Shown here: piece by piece, positions 51,593 to 61,273 of the stretch
Layout of the letters: each line of letters opens with the position of its first letter
How positions within the stretch are numbered: the first letter of the stretch is position 1
Source: Gemmatimonadales bacterium
Lineage (GTDB): Bacteria > Gemmatimonadota > Gemmatimonadetes > Palauibacterales > Palauibacteraceae
Reading direction: 5' to 3'
Assembly: GCA_009838765.1 (NCBI GenBank)
Contig: VXQX01000081.1
Location: 94,881-158,880, forward strand
DNA: 64,000 nucleotides
Notes under the pieces: generated by a model
The model's input: the letters and a program-made list of their open reading frames with translations, nothing else
Database searches by the model: none
What the model was told of the DNA's origin: nothing
Translations under genes and position numbers: made by a program

Positions 51593-53196
51593 ACCCTCCG
51601 GCTACCGGCGATTGGCTGCGCTCGTCGCCCTTCGCGATCGCATTCTTCACAGGGAGAATCGTCAGGACCGCGGGTCGAGCCCTGATTCAGGGAGCCCTGG
51701 TTCCCCTGATCGCAACCGTGCCCCTGGTGCGCGACAATCCCCGCATCATCGGTGCCCTGCCCCTCGTGTTCGGGGTGGTTCTCCTGTTGCCTCTCGTCGC
51801 GGGCATCGTGCAGTGGGCCTGCTTCAGGTTCAGGATTGCCGAAGACCGGCTTCTCATCCGCCACGGTGTCCTCAGGAAGACCGCGCTTGACCTGCCGTAT
51901 GAGCGCGTGCAGGGCATCAACGTCAGACGGTCCCTCGTCGACCGTCTGTTCGGGCTGGTCACGGTCACACTCGATACGGCGGGCTCGGTCCAGACCGAGG
52001 GCAGGCTGCCGTCGATCCGGATGGAGGTGGCCGATCGGCTGCAGCGCCGCGTGACCACCCTTCGCCCGGGCCTGGGCCTCGCCGCGGGCGGGGGAAGCCC
52101 GGCCGGCACGGCGCGCGGCCGCGGCGCGACGCACGACGGCCGCATTCTGTTGAAGCTCGGCCCGACCGACATGGTGCGCATCGGAATCGCCAACCGGAAT
52201 TTCATCTTCGTGGCGGCGCTGGTCGGCGTTTTAGGCGATCTGCTCCAGCCCGGCGACCTCCTGGATCCAGTCCTGGAGGCGATCGAGGCCGGCGTCGACA
52301 GTGCCGCGAGCGCCTTCACCGGCCTCGGGGCGCTCGCTCAGGCGGCTCTCGCCGCGATCGTGATCGCCTCCATCGCGGGCGTGGCGCTCCTCCTCACCGT
52401 GACATCGGCGTTCCTGCGACACCACGCCTTCACGCTCCGGCACGACGGCGGCAGGTTCCGTTCCCACGCCGGCCTGCTCACGCAGCGCGAGGTCTTGATC
52501 GAGGCCCCGAAGGTCCAGCAGCTCACCGTGAGCCAGGACCTCGTGCTGCGCTGGTTTCGGCGATACCGGCTCCGTGCCCTCCCCGCCGCAGCTCTCCTTT
52601 CTCCCGATCAAAGCCGGGCCGCCGGAGTCGAAGTGCCCGACGTGCTGGACGTGCCGCTCCTGGGTGGGCGCCTCGCCGAACGCCTGCGGACGCTCGTGTT
52701 CGCCCGGGAGGCGAGGGGGATATCCGTCCTTCCGCGCTGCAGGGCGTTCAAACGCGTATCGCCCTGGTACATTCGAGCGCTCGTCGTCCGGTACTGCCTC
52801 TACGCCGCTCCCCCCTTCGGATTCCTTCTGTTCCTGGCGTGGGCCGGGGCCCCCTTCGGCACGTCCACGATCCTCTCCTGGTGGGCCGGGTCCATCCCTG
52901 CAACGGCGCTCGCCGCCTGGCAGCGGTGGCGGCGGCAGGGATACATGCTCGACGGCGAAGGACTTGCGAGCCGCAGCGGTTTCCTCGGAAGCGAAGTGAA
53001 GGCGTTCCTCCTGCGAAAGGTTCAGTCCGTGACCGTGAAGCAGTCCCCGCTGCAGCGCCGGAAGGACCTGGCGACGCTTCAGGTCCAGCTGGCGTGCGGG
53101 ATCATCACGGTCCCCTACATCGAGCGCTCCGCGGCGTGGCGGCTGCGGGACTACATCCTCTACCGGGTGGAATCCTCGCGCCGACGGTGGCACTGA
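51589..53196 (+). CDS. PH-domain (bPH2) membrane protein with repeated domains, YdbT-like
   Basis: 535 residues from the GTG that overlaps the ydbS-like stop. Three membrane-span pairs alternate with three bPH2 domains, seen at FRIAEDRLLIRHGVLRKTAL...PYERVQGINVRRS, FTLRHDGGRFRSHAGLLTQR...PKVQQLTVSQ, and YMLDGEGLASRSGFLGSEV...KVQSVTVKQSPLQR. This triple repetition is the YdbT signature. The protein and the preceding gene probably form one membrane complex. It is convergent with the endonuclease IV gene with 10 bases between stops. Confidence 0.87.
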   Translation: MNPPATGDWLRSSPFAIAFFTGRIVRTAGRALIQGALVPLIATVPLVRDNPRIIGALPLVFGVVLLLPLVAGIVQWACFRFRIAEDRLLIRHGVLRKTALDLPYERVQGINVRRSLVDRLFGLVTVTLDTAGSVQTEGRLPSIRMEVADRLQRRVTTLRPGLGLAAGGGSPAGTARGRGATHDGRILLKLGPTDMVRIGIANRNFIFVAALVGVLGDLLQPGDLLDPVLEAIEAGVDSAASAFTGLGALAQAALAAIVIASIAGVALLLTVTSAFLRHHAFTLRHDGGRFRSHAGLLTQREVLIEAPKVQQLTVSQDLVLRWFRRYRLRALPAAALLSPDQSRAAGVEVPDVLDVPLLGGRLAERLRTLVFAREARGISVLPRCRAFKRVSPWYIRALVVRYCLYAAPPFGFLLFLAWAGAPFGTSTILSWWAGSIPATALAAWQRWRRQGYMLDGEGLASRSGFLGSEVKAFLLRKVQSVTVKQSPLQRRKDLATLQVQLACGIITVPYIERSAAWRLRDYILYRVESSRRRWH

Positions 53197-53206
53197 CCGG
53201 AAGACG

Positions 53207-54118
53207 CTACGCGGCGTCGCTCCGGTATCCCCGCAGGCGGGCGAGGTTCCGAACGTCGGCGTCCGCGCCGTCCTCCCCCTTCGGCGTCTCCAGGATCTTG
53301 GGGACGTGGCGCAGGCGCGCGTCCCGCATCAGGCGCCGGAAAGGGCCCTCGCCGAGGCTGCCTTCGCCGATCTCCTCGTGGCGGTCCTTCCGCGAGTCGA
53401 AGGGGTGCTGCGAGTCGTTCACGTGGATGAGACCCAGGCGTTCGAGTCCCAGCACGCGGTCGAACGCGTCCCAGACGCCATCGTAGTCGCCGACCAGGTC
53501 GTAGCCGGCCGAGTAGGCGTGGCATGTATCGAAGCAGATTCCCACGCGTCCCCTCCGGGACCCCGGGATGAGATCGAGGATCGCGCGAAGGTTCTCGAAG
53601 CTAGCCCCGACGGTCGTCCCGGCGCCGGCGGTGAGTTCGAGGAGAATACGGGTCGGGCCCTCCACCGCCTCCAGCGACTCGGTCACGCCGCGCGCGTTGC
53701 GCGCGAGGCCATCCTCGATGTCCCCGTCCGTCGCGTTCCCGGGATGGGTCACGAGGAAATCGAGGCCGAGGCGCACGCAGCGCCGGAGTTCGCTCTCGAA
53801 GCTGCGTTGCGACATCCGCCACAGCCGCCGGTCGGGGGAGGAGAGGTTGATGAGATAGGAGTCGTGGGCCCCCGCGACCGCGATGCCGTGCTCGGCGCGC
53901 TCCGCCTTGAACGCCACGGCCGTCTCGTCGTCGATCCCGGGCTCGGCCCACCGATTGGGCTGCTTGGTGAAGAGCTGGAGGTTGGCCGCCCCGATCTCCG
54001 CCGCCCGCCGTGGCGCGGTGTGCACGCCGCCCGCCACCGAGACATGGGCGCCGAGTTCGTCGTGGCTGCCGAGTTCGTCGTCTCCGCTTGCTCCCGCACC
54101 CCCCTGCGGCGCGGTCAC
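53207..54118 (-). CDS. nfo: Deoxyribonuclease IV (AP endonuclease)
   Basis: 303 residues from a GTG overlapping the SDR stop. The endonuclease IV core begins at ELGAHVSVAGGVHTAPRRA (about residue 25), so the first ~24 residues are an extension or the true start lies later. Metal ligands are seen in AHDSYLINLSSP, THPGNATDGD, LLELTAGAG, GICFDTCHAYSAGYD and HVNDSQHPFDSRKDRHEEIGEG in parts. The enzyme cleaves DNA at abasic sites in base-excision repair. It is coupled to an unrelated SDR gene. Confidence 0.93.
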   Translation of the reverse strand: MTAPQGGAGASGDDELGSHDELGAHVSVAGGVHTAPRRAAEIGAANLQLFTKQPNRWAEPGIDDETAVAFKAERAEHGIAVAGAHDSYLINLSSPDRRLWRMSQRSFESELRRCVRLGLDFLVTHPGNATDGDIEDGLARNARGVTESLEAVEGPTRILLELTAGAGTTVGASFENLRAILDLIPGSRRGRVGICFDTCHAYSAGYDLVGDYDGVWDAFDRVLGLERLGLIHVNDSQHPFDSRKDRHEEIGEGSLGEGPFRRLMRDARLRHVPKILETPKGEDGADADVRNLARLRGYRSDAA

Positions 54119-54834
54119 GCCTTCCGCGGCGGCTGCGAGGGACGGAGTTCGACGCGGCTCACGTGGGCTTCCTTCGGATAGGAGAGGAGCTGCATGACCG
54201 CCACCGCGCAGTCGTTCACGTGCAGGCGCCAGGTCCGCTCCGGCACCTGCTCGCGGCCGTGGAAGTACGTGTCCACGCTCCCCGGCATCACGATGCTCAC
54301 CCGCACGTCGTCGTAGCGCACGTCGAGCAGCATCGCCTCGGTGAGTCCGAGCAGGCCGTACTTGCTCGCGTTGTACCCGGTGCCGCCGCGGAAGGGATGG
54401 CGGCTGGCGAGCGACGCGACGTTCACGATGAAGCCGTCGCCGGTCGCGCTCAGGTGGGGAAGCGCGGCCCTGGAGCAGTAGAAGACGCCGCCGAGGTTCA
54501 CGTCGATCTGGAGTTGCCACTCCTCGACGCTCATCTCCCGCAACGGCTTGAAGATCCCGAGTCCGGCGTTGTTCACGAGGATGTCGAGCCGGCCGAAGCG
54601 GGCCACGGTCGCCTCGACCATGCGCTCGCAGGCGCCCGCGTCCGCCACGTCGCACACGATGCCCAGCGACCGGTCGCCGAGTTCGGCCTCGGCCGCCCGC
54701 ACCTCCGCCCCGGTCCTCGCGCAGACCGCGACGGACGCCCCCGCCGCGAGCAGGTGCTCCGCGATCGCGCGCCCGATCCCCTTCGTCCCGCCCGTCACGA
54801 GCGCGACTTTCCCTGTCAGATTCTTCGTTCCCAT
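54115..54834 (-). CDS. Short-chain dehydrogenase/reductase
   Basis: 239 residues. Cofactor motif TGGTKGIG (about 14-21), structural NNAG (about 88-91), catalytic Ser in NVASLASRHP and Y-x-x-x-K in YNASKYGLLG (about 152-161). This is a classical SDR; an Arg in CARTGAE suggests NADP preference. Substrate unknown. Translation is coupled to nfo by GTGA. The start ATG at 54834 follows GGGG(T)GG, a weak ribosome-binding site. Confidence 0.9.
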   Translation of the reverse strand: MGTKNLTGKVALVTGGTKGIGRAIAEHLLAAGASVAVCARTGAEVRAAEAELGDRSLGIVCDVADAGACERMVEATVARFGRLDILVNNAGLGIFKPLREMSVEEWQLQIDVNLGGVFYCSRAALPHLSATGDGFIVNVASLASRHPFRGGTGYNASKYGLLGLTEAMLLDVRYDDVRVSIVMPGSVDTYFHGREQVPERTWRLHVNDCAVAVMQLLSYPKEAHVSRVELRPSQPPRKA

Positions 54835-54889
54835 TCCACCCCTCTTGTTGCCCCCTCACGTCCGATGGGTGACGCTCTCCCGGATCCTC

Positions 54890-57649
54890 TCAGATCGGGA
54901 GCCAGTAGGCGATCTTCAGCAGGAAGACGTGTTGCCCTCTCGCGCGCAGGCTGTCGACGAGGCGGCCGGGGTCCACGAGTTCGCCCGAAGTCCGCATGTC
55001 GGAGCGGTCCTGCTGCCACACGAGAAAGAGCGTGCTGCCCGGCTGCCACTCCCAGCGGAGAACGACGTTGCTGCGCAGAGAGAGGATGTTGAAATCCCCG
55101 TCCGGGAGCGTAAACGACCGGCCGCCCTCGGACACGCCCCACGACCCATCCACGCGGCGGTGGATCCTCGATCCCATCTCGCCGTACAGGAGCAGGTGTC
55201 GCTGGCCGGGTTCGAGGAGTTCGCCCAGGCCGTGGCGGCGTCCGCTCGCGGCGAAGGGCTCGAAGTAGGCCTCGAGCGTGAGGTCCGGGCCGAAGGCGTA
55301 GGCGCCGCGGAGGCGGAGAGCGAGGGTGCTGCGGTCGATGGCGGAGAAGATGTAGCGCCGGTCGAAGGTGGCCCGCCGCCCGCCGGACAGCGTCGTAAAG
55401 TACTGGCGCGATTCCGTTTCGCGCCGATAGCTGGGTTGGATCTCCAGTTGCAGCGCGGACCCCGGGCGAAGGGTGAGCGATCCGCCCACGTCGTACGCCC
55501 ACCCGCCGATTTCATCCCGCCCGTAGGAGCCCATGAGGCGGAAGCCGGTCCGGAAGGAGCGGTCGGTGGCGACCTCAAGGCCGGCCTGCCAGCGCGCGAG
55601 CGTCTCCATGAGGGGCCCGCCGCGCGTGAGGTGGTCGCTGAGCGCGCGCGGGTGGTATCCGCCCTCGAGCGTCGTGCGCAGGTAGTTGTGCCAGGTGGCG
55701 CTCGCCCGGGCCCCGAGCGTCGTCTCGGTGCGCACGCCGTCGAAGTTCCACGAACTCGCCGACGTGAGGCCGATCTGCCAGGCGCGGGCGAACGCGGTCG
55801 GGATCGTCTCGCGGATCGCGATGTCGGCTTCGGCCGTGAGCCGGTCCGCGTTGAACATCTGACCCACATCGTTGATCTCGAACCCCGGGGAGACGGCTTC
55901 CCCTCGCACGCGCCACAGCCAGCGCCGACCGCCCACCTTTTCCATCCCGAGGGCCGCCGTATACCCGGAGAGCGCGGAGCGCGACGGGTCCAGCCACGCG
56001 GTCTCGCGGTCCGGACGCTGGAAGAAGCGCGCGCTCGAGCGCTGCACCCGCAGGATCGCCTCGGAGTTGCCGCTGAGGTGCGAGAACCCCGCGTGTCCCG
56101 TGAGTTCGTACTCGCCCCCGGCGAAGCGCAGGTTCCAGTCCGTGCCACCGGCATAAACGCGCCACGGGAGGAGTGCAGCGAGTTCCGGACGGCCCTCGCG
56201 GCTGAGAGTGGTCCCCGTGAAGCCGAGCGTGGACCCCTCCTCCCCGAACTCCTGCTCCAGCCTCGCCACCGCGAAGGCGCTCACGGGGGCGATCGGGACG
56301 GCGCTCTCGACGGTGTCCGTCGCGGCCGGGCGCCTGGTGAAGTGGAACGCCCGGGCATCCTCGCGACCGGTGACGGCGAAGAGGGCGCCCACCGAGGTCC
56401 CGCCGGGGAGTCGGCCCGTGACCTTCCCCGCCCCGAGAATCGTGGTCTGATCCGGCGCGACGACGCTGTCGGCCTCCGCCCGCCCCGCGGGCGGGGCCCC
56501 GATGCGACGCGAGTAGAAGTAGCGCGGACCCAGCCCCTCCATGAGCTGGCGGCCCTCCGTGAAGAACGGGCGGCGCTCCTCGAAGACTTCCTCGAACGCG
56601 GTCAGGTTCACGACCGCGGGATCCGCTTCAACCTGTCCGAAGTCCGGGTTGATGGCCGCGTCGAGCGTCAGGCTCGAACCGAGACCGACCTTGAAGTCCG
56701 CGCCCACGCGGGATTCGCTCCGCGTCACCACGCCCGCCATGGGGCCGCCGGTGGGAGTTCGAAGATCGCCCGCCACGTAGGGGAGAAACTCGATCCCCCG
56801 GCTCCCCCGCGCGCCCTCGAGTCCGGTAAGGTCGCCGAGCCGCGAGGCCCAGCCCGGCTCGCTCCGCACCACGAGTTCCCACAGGAGGTTCTCCTGGACG
56901 TCGGGCATGTAGCGGTTGATGTTCACGCCCCACGCCGACTCGTCGCCGTTGAAGCGCAGTTGCGAGAAGGGCATGCGCATCTCGGCCGTCCACCCGAGCG
57001 AGTCGCGCTGCACGCGCGCCGACCACACGGGATCCCACGTGTAGTCGCGGTTCGTCACATTGTCCTCGGGGTGGTACCAGTCGGTGCGGCTGCCCGCCGC
57101 GTTCACCCCGAAGGAGACCGCCGTGCGCCGGTTCAGGTAGGGGTCGAGCGAGACCAGCAGGCGCTCGGAACCGGTGTTCTGGTCGCGGCGCGTGCGGTAG
57201 GCCTGGATGCCGTCGGGATCGTCCGTGTACATGCGCCCGGCGATCCACAGCGCGTCGTCGTCGAAGGCGAATGCGACCTCCGTGCGCCGCGTGGCCGGCT
57301 CGCCTTCGTCGGGCTCGCGCTGCCAGAACGTCGTCGCGAATTCCGCCCGCGCCCACACGGCGTCGTCGAGATGGCCATCCAGCTGGAGCGTCCCGTCGGT
57401 GTCGCGCGTGGCCCTGAGCTGCTGCCGATCCTCCGGGCCCAGACCCTGCGCGCCGAGCGCCGTGCCCGCGGGGAACAGGACCAGGATGCCCGCGGCAACG
57501 GCAAGCAGGAAGCGGCGTGCGGCACCGGGCTCCCGGAGCCGACGCGAACGGATCCCGCATGCACGGATCCCGCGCGGAGAGATCCTGCGCGAACCGTCAG
57601 CGCTCAGGAAAACGTCCGCCATCGGACCCGGCCTCATTTGACGCGACAT
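54890..57649 (-). CDS. DUF5916 outer-membrane protein with N-terminal CBM9-like domain
   Basis: 919 residues from the ATG at 57649, preceded by GAGAGAG; a GTG at 57664 and ATGs at 57637 and 57622 are alternatives, and the signal peptide (RRFLLAVAAGILVLFPAG, ending LGAQ) starts ~45 residues in. The N-terminal sandwich TLQLDGHLDDAVWARAEFAT is CBM9-like. It is followed by the DUF5916 hallmark region (GWTAEMRMPFSQLRFN, LDAAINPDFGQVEADPAVVNLT, FFTEGRQLME). The remaining ~550 residues form beta-hairpin strands of an outer-membrane barrel ending in KIAYWLPI. Function not established; polysaccharide or surface interaction is possible. Confidence 0.83.
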   Translation of the reverse strand: MSRQMRPGPMADVFLSADGSRRISPRGIRACGIRSRRLREPGAARRFLLAVAAGILVLFPAGTALGAQGLGPEDRQQLRATRDTDGTLQLDGHLDDAVWARAEFATTFWQREPDEGEPATRRTEVAFAFDDDALWIAGRMYTDDPDGIQAYRTRRDQNTGSERLLVSLDPYLNRRTAVSFGVNAAGSRTDWYHPEDNVTNRDYTWDPVWSARVQRDSLGWTAEMRMPFSQLRFNGDESAWGVNINRYMPDVQENLLWELVVRSEPGWASRLGDLTGLEGARGSRGIEFLPYVAGDLRTPTGGPMAGVVTRSESRVGADFKVGLGSSLTLDAAINPDFGQVEADPAVVNLTAFEEVFEERRPFFTEGRQLMEGLGPRYFYSRRIGAPPAGRAEADSVVAPDQTTILGAGKVTGRLPGGTSVGALFAVTGREDARAFHFTRRPAATDTVESAVPIAPVSAFAVARLEQEFGEEGSTLGFTGTTLSREGRPELAALLPWRVYAGGTDWNLRFAGGEYELTGHAGFSHLSGNSEAILRVQRSSARFFQRPDRETAWLDPSRSALSGYTAALGMEKVGGRRWLWRVRGEAVSPGFEINDVGQMFNADRLTAEADIAIRETIPTAFARAWQIGLTSASSWNFDGVRTETTLGARASATWHNYLRTTLEGGYHPRALSDHLTRGGPLMETLARWQAGLEVATDRSFRTGFRLMGSYGRDEIGGWAYDVGGSLTLRPGSALQLEIQPSYRRETESRQYFTTLSGGRRATFDRRYIFSAIDRSTLALRLRGAYAFGPDLTLEAYFEPFAASGRRHGLGELLEPGQRHLLLYGEMGSRIHRRVDGSWGVSEGGRSFTLPDGDFNILSLRSNVVLRWEWQPGSTLFLVWQQDRSDMRTSGELVDPGRLVDSLRARGQHVFLLKIAYWLPI

Positions 57650-57761
57650 GGAACGCTCTCTCACGCTGAGGGTGAGCGCTTACAGTGGATCTTCCCGTTC
57701 CGGGAGGCAACGATCCCGGACAGAACGCAGAGGGCGGCCATGAGATGACGGCATCCGGCGC

Positions 57762-57965
57762 GTGATCTTCCTCCTTCCGGTCCTTATTTCGGCATGCTCG
57801 AAACCGGAGGCGGGCGGCCCCGCCGAGGGTGGCGCGCCGACGTTCGCGGTGGACCCGGACCGGCCCCGCGAGATGCCGAATCTCCTGAGCCGCAGCGACC
57901 TCGAGATCGTGGGCGAGTTCGGCCGCGGTGGACGCCAGTTGGGCCAGCGCTTCACGCCGCTTTGA
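57762..57965 (+). CDS. Short lipoprotein, possibly the clipped start of an NHL-repeat protein
   Basis: 67 residues from a GTG. Signal IFLLPVLISAC is a good lipobox. The next part, TFAVDPDRPREMPN, looks like the beginning of secreted NHL-repeat proteins (often F-x-VDPxWPxPLPNNW), but the sequence then diverges and stops. This may be a remnant of a longer gene or a genuine small lipoprotein. Its TGA overlaps a TTG that can start the DUF1499 gene. Confidence 0.45.
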   Translation: MIFLLPVLISACSKPEAGGPAEGGAPTFAVDPDRPREMPNLLSRSDLEIVGEFGRGGRQLGQRFTPL

Positions 57966-58327
57966 TACGGGACAGGATTGCGACACGCCGCTTCCGGCGG
58001 CTCAGGCACGATCATGTGAGCAGCGAACCCGGCGCGTGGTGGATTCACCGGGTGGCACCGTTCCACGCGTCGGGAGACCCGGCCAACCTCTTTCGTCGCA
58101 TCCGGGCAGTCGTCGCCGCCATGCCGCGTACCCACATCGCCACCGCGACGGGCGATTACCTGCACGCCGTCTGCCGAACCCGGCTCGGGTTCCGGGACGA
58201 TCTGGAGTTTCGATGGTGCCCGTCGGAGGGCATCGCCCACGTAACGTCGGCGTCTCGCGTCGGCCTCTTCGATTTCGGGGTAAACCGGCGGAGGGTAGAG
58301 CGGGTGCGCAGGAAGCTTGGAGGCTAA
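57962..58327 (+). CDS. DUF1499 family protein
   Basis: 121 residues from the TTG at 57962 (overlapping the lipoprotein stop), or 103 from the GTG at 58016. The DUF1499 pattern is visible: VSSEPGAWWIHRVAPF, then RIRAVVAAMPRTHIATATGDYLHAVC, given in parts, DLEFRWCPSEGIAHVTSASRVG and FDFGVNRRRVERVRRKL. The usual SPNCVSS opening is here RHDHVSS, so the conserved Cys is lost. Function of the family is unknown. It is convergent with the flavoprotein gene, with two bases between the genes. Confidence 0.7.
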   Translation: MIRDRIATRRFRRLRHDHVSSEPGAWWIHRVAPFHASGDPANLFRRIRAVVAAMPRTHIATATGDYLHAVCRTRLGFRDDLEFRWCPSEGIAHVTSASRVGLFDFGVNRRRVERVRRKLGG

Positions 58328-58328
58328 G

Positions 58329-59519
58329 TCAGCCGCGGTTGCCCTCGCCCCATGCGGACGTGAGCGGCTCGCCGTCGATGAAGCGGGCGGGGCGGAAGGG
58401 CGACAGGTCGATCTCCGACGTTTCGCCGCAGATGACGTCGGCGAGCGCTTCGCCGATCGGGGGGCCGAGCTTGAACCCGTGGCCGCTGCCGCCGAAGAAC
58501 GCGTAGTAGCCCTCGAGGCCCGGCTCCGGGCCGACGATCGGGTGCCAGTCGTCGGTGATCGTGTAGAGCGAGGCGTAGCCGCCCAGGTGCCGGGCGCGGG
58601 AGAGAGCCGGGATCCGCTCGAACAGCGGGCGCTCGATGCGCTCGCGCATCTCCGGATCGAGACCTGGATCGCAGTCGTCGGGGTCCACCGGCTCGATGTC
58701 CTTGGGTGCTCCGAGTCCGGCGATGACTCGATCTTCGCCGTAGGATCTCAGGTAGACGCGCAGACCCGGATCGGAGACGACCGGGAGGTCGCCGAACCCG
58801 GCCGGTTTCTCCACGAACAGATCGCTCTCGCGGCTCCAGCGCAGCGAGTACCTGAGGCCGAGCCATGAGCCGACCTGCCCCGCCCAGGGACCCGCCGCGT
58901 TCACAACGACTTTCGTCGCGATCGTCCCCCCCTCGGTCTCCACCGCCACCACCCGGTCCCCACGCAGGCGGACGCCCGTGGCGGCGACACCGGCGCGTGG
59001 ATCGAGCCCCCACGGGCGGGCCGCGGCCACGAGGTGTTCCGTCGTGCGGGTCGGGTCGGCGTAGCCCGAGCGGGGCTCGATGATGCCGTACGAGATGCCG
59101 TCCAGGGAGAGGGGCGGCGCCAGGCCGGCCACCTCTTCGACGGTGAGCCGCTCGACGCGGAGCCCGTGCCGCCGCTCCGACTCGAGGATGTGCTCCCCGG
59201 CGGCGCGCAGGCGCTCGCCGATGAGGAGCAGGAAGCCGATGGGCCGGAACCCGCAGTCGCCGCCGAGCATGTCCCGGTCGTTCTCGAACATGTGAAGGGC
59301 CCGCTTCGCGAGTTCGAGCGTGATCGGATTCGAGTAGTACGTGCGGATGATCGCGGCGGAGTGTCCCGTGCTTACGCCCGCCAGGCGCCCCTTCTCAAGC
59401 AGCACGACGCGTCCGAATCCTCGCTTGGCGAGGAAGTGCGCCGCGCTGGCGCCCATGACCCCACCCCCGATCACGACCGCATCGGCGGTTTTCGACCCCG
59501 GAGTCGTCGTCCCGCTCAC
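58329..59519 (-). CDS. FAD-dependent amine oxidase, sarcosine-oxidase/DAO type
   Basis: 396 residues from a GTG overlapping hyuB. FAD motif GGGVMGASAAHFLAKRG (about residues 18-34) is followed by an HSAAIIRTYYSNP block typical of monomeric sarcosine oxidase and glycine oxidase relatives, VVVNAAGPWAGQVG, and a late TDDWHPIVGPEPGLEGYYAFFGGSGHG in parts. The last motif anchors the flavin. No export signal. As last gene of the hyuA-transporter-hyuB operon it probably oxidises an N-methylated amine or amino acid produced by the hydantoinase; the substrate is inferred. Confidence 0.85.
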   Translation of the reverse strand: MSGTTTPGSKTADAVVIGGGVMGASAAHFLAKRGFGRVVLLEKGRLAGVSTGHSAAIIRTYYSNPITLELAKRALHMFENDRDMLGGDCGFRPIGFLLLIGERLRAAGEHILESERRHGLRVERLTVEEVAGLAPPLSLDGISYGIIEPRSGYADPTRTTEHLVAAARPWGLDPRAGVAATGVRLRGDRVVAVETEGGTIATKVVVNAAGPWAGQVGSWLGLRYSLRWSRESDLFVEKPAGFGDLPVVSDPGLRVYLRSYGEDRVIAGLGAPKDIEPVDPDDCDPGLDPEMRERIERPLFERIPALSRARHLGGYASLYTITDDWHPIVGPEPGLEGYYAFFGGSGHGFKLGPPIGEALADVICGETSEIDLSPFRPARFIDGEPLTSAWGEGNRG

Positions 59520-61273
59520 CCCCGCAACCGCTCGGTCTCGGCGAGGTCGACGGCCCATTCGCCCGACCGGGTCGACCGGATGGCCACGCCGTATGCCTTC
59601 CGCGCCCGGGCTCGCGAGATCTTGCCTTCGCGCACGTCCCGGAGCACGGCCTCCGGATCCCGTTCGTGCGCCGGCCCGAACCCGCCACCGCCCGCCGTCT
59701 CGATCCGCACCCGGTCTCCCGTGGCCAACTGCACCGTCGCCTTCGAGCCCAGCTCCCGCGCTTCGCCGCCCGAGATCCGTCCGTAGCTCGCGACCTTCCC
59801 GTCGTCTCCCCCGTGCAGGCCGTGGGCCGGGAACCGCGCGCGGTCCGCCAGCGTCGTGAACGTCGGCTCGTGCCCCACGAACTCGTACTCCCGGCAGAGC
59901 GCGAGGCCGCCCCGCTGCCGGCCCGCCCCCTCGGAGTCCGGAACCAGGCTGTACTCGTGGATGCGCACCGGATAGTTGAGTTCGGTCTCCTCGATCGGCG
60001 CGTTCTGTGTGTTCTGGATATGGGTCTGGACCGCGTCCGGGCCGTCGGCGTCGTGCCGCCCGCCGTAGCCGCCCGCGAGCGTCTCCAGGAAACAGTAGTA
60101 CTCCCCGGTCGCCGGATCCTCGCCCCCGAACCCCACGTGGCAGATCATCCCCTTCGTTCCCGCGGGGACCCGTTCCGGCATGGGATCCGCAAGCGCCCGG
60201 AACATGATGTCGCAAAGCCGCATCGCGACCTCCCACCCGCCGACGACTCCGGCCGGCGGCCGGACGTTCACGGCCGACCCCTCCGGTGCAACCACCTCGA
60301 TGGGACGGTAGAAGCCCTCGTTCAGCGGGATGTCGGGGTCGACCAGGCACTTGAGCACGTAGACGCAGGCGGTGAAGCACTGCGTCAGGTTGCAGTTCAT
60401 CGGCGCCGCGCGCTGCGGGTCCGTCCCCGTGAAGTCGAAGCGCGCCGTCGCGCCGTCGAACCGGATCCGGACCTTCAGACGGACCGGCTCCCCGGTGATC
60501 CCGTCATCATCGAGGCACCCCTCCGCCGCAAACTCTCCCCGCGGAAGCTCCGCCAGTTCCGCCCGCAGCCGCCGCTCGCTGTACTCGATCATCCGATTCA
60601 TGTACGAACCCAGCAGGTCGGCGCCGTAGCGCTCCCACAGCGCGGACAGCCGACGCAGTCCGATCTCGTTCGCCGCGTGCTGCGCGCGCAGATCGCCCGC
60701 CACCTCCTTCTTCGCGCGCACGTTGGCGAGCATGAGCTTCAGCACATCGTCCACGAGGTCGCCGCCGTGGAAGAGCTTCACCACGGGAAGGATGATCCCC
60801 TCCTGGTAGATCTCGCGGAACGCGCCGACGCTCGCGGGCGCCCCGCCGCCCACATCCACGTGGTGGCAGCAGTTGGCGACGTATCCCGCGACTTCCCCTT
60901 CGTGGAAGAAGGGGGTGATGAGAAAAACGTCGTTGAGGTGGCTCGCCTGCCGGTGCGGATCGTTGACCAGCAGCCCGTCTCCAGGGCCGAGCGACCCCTC
61001 GCCGTGCTCCGCCTCGTACTCGGCCACCGCGCGCGGGACGAGGCGCCCGATCGTCACCAGGTGCGCGGGCTGGCAGAACGCCTGCGCGATCATCCGCCCG
61101 TCCGCGTCCACGAAGGCGCACGAATAGTCGAGCCGCGTCTTGATGTTCGTCGAATAGGCGGTGCGCTGGAGCGTGACCGACATCTCCTCCGTCGCCTCGA
61201 CGAGCGCGTTCCGGATCACCTCAAACAGGACGGGATCCACGGCACCCTCGGTCCGGCTCTCAGGCTGCGGCAT
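59516..61273 (-). CDS. hyuB: Hydantoinase B / N-methylhydantoinase beta subunit
   Basis: 585 residues. HyuB features: DPVLFEVIRNALVEATEEM at the start, TLQRTAYSTNIKTRLDYSCA, GDGLLVNDPHRQASHLNDV, and ANCCHHVDVGG. These enzymes, together with HyuA, hydrolyse cyclic amides (N-methylhydantoin, 5-oxoproline) using ATP. It overlaps the transporter gene by 14 bases and the flavoprotein by 4. HyuA lies beyond the transporter, so the two subunits are split by two membrane-protein genes. Confidence 0.92.
   Translation of the reverse strand: MPQPESRTEGAVDPVLFEVIRNALVEATEEMSVTLQRTAYSTNIKTRLDYSCAFVDADGRMIAQAFCQPAHLVTIGRLVPRAVAEYEAEHGEGSLGPGDGLLVNDPHRQASHLNDVFLITPFFHEGEVAGYVANCCHHVDVGGGAPASVGAFREIYQEGIILPVVKLFHGGDLVDDVLKLMLANVRAKKEVAGDLRAQHAANEIGLRRLSALWERYGADLLGSYMNRMIEYSERRLRAELAELPRGEFAAEGCLDDDGITGEPVRLKVRIRFDGATARFDFTGTDPQRAAPMNCNLTQCFTACVYVLKCLVDPDIPLNEGFYRPIEVVAPEGSAVNVRPPAGVVGGWEVAMRLCDIMFRALADPMPERVPAGTKGMICHVGFGGEDPATGEYYCFLETLAGGYGGRHDADGPDAVQTHIQNTQNAPIEETELNYPVRIHEYSLVPDSEGAGRQRGGLALCREYEFVGHEPTFTTLADRARFPAHGLHGGDDGKVASYGRISGGEARELGSKATVQLATGDRVRIETAGGGGFGPAHERDPEAVLRDVREGKISRARARKAYGVAIRSTRSGEWAVDLAETERLRG

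Noticed and set aside
53160..53525. Minus-strand ORF starting inside nfo and ending inside the YdbT-like gene
   Set aside because: Arg/Pro-rich out-of-frame reading overlapping two well-supported convergent genes.
60155..60170. CGTTCCCGCGGGGACC as a fourth copy of the 16-bp palindrome
   Set aside because: It lies inside hyuB coding sequence and loses the symmetry of the right arm, so it is best explained by codon composition.
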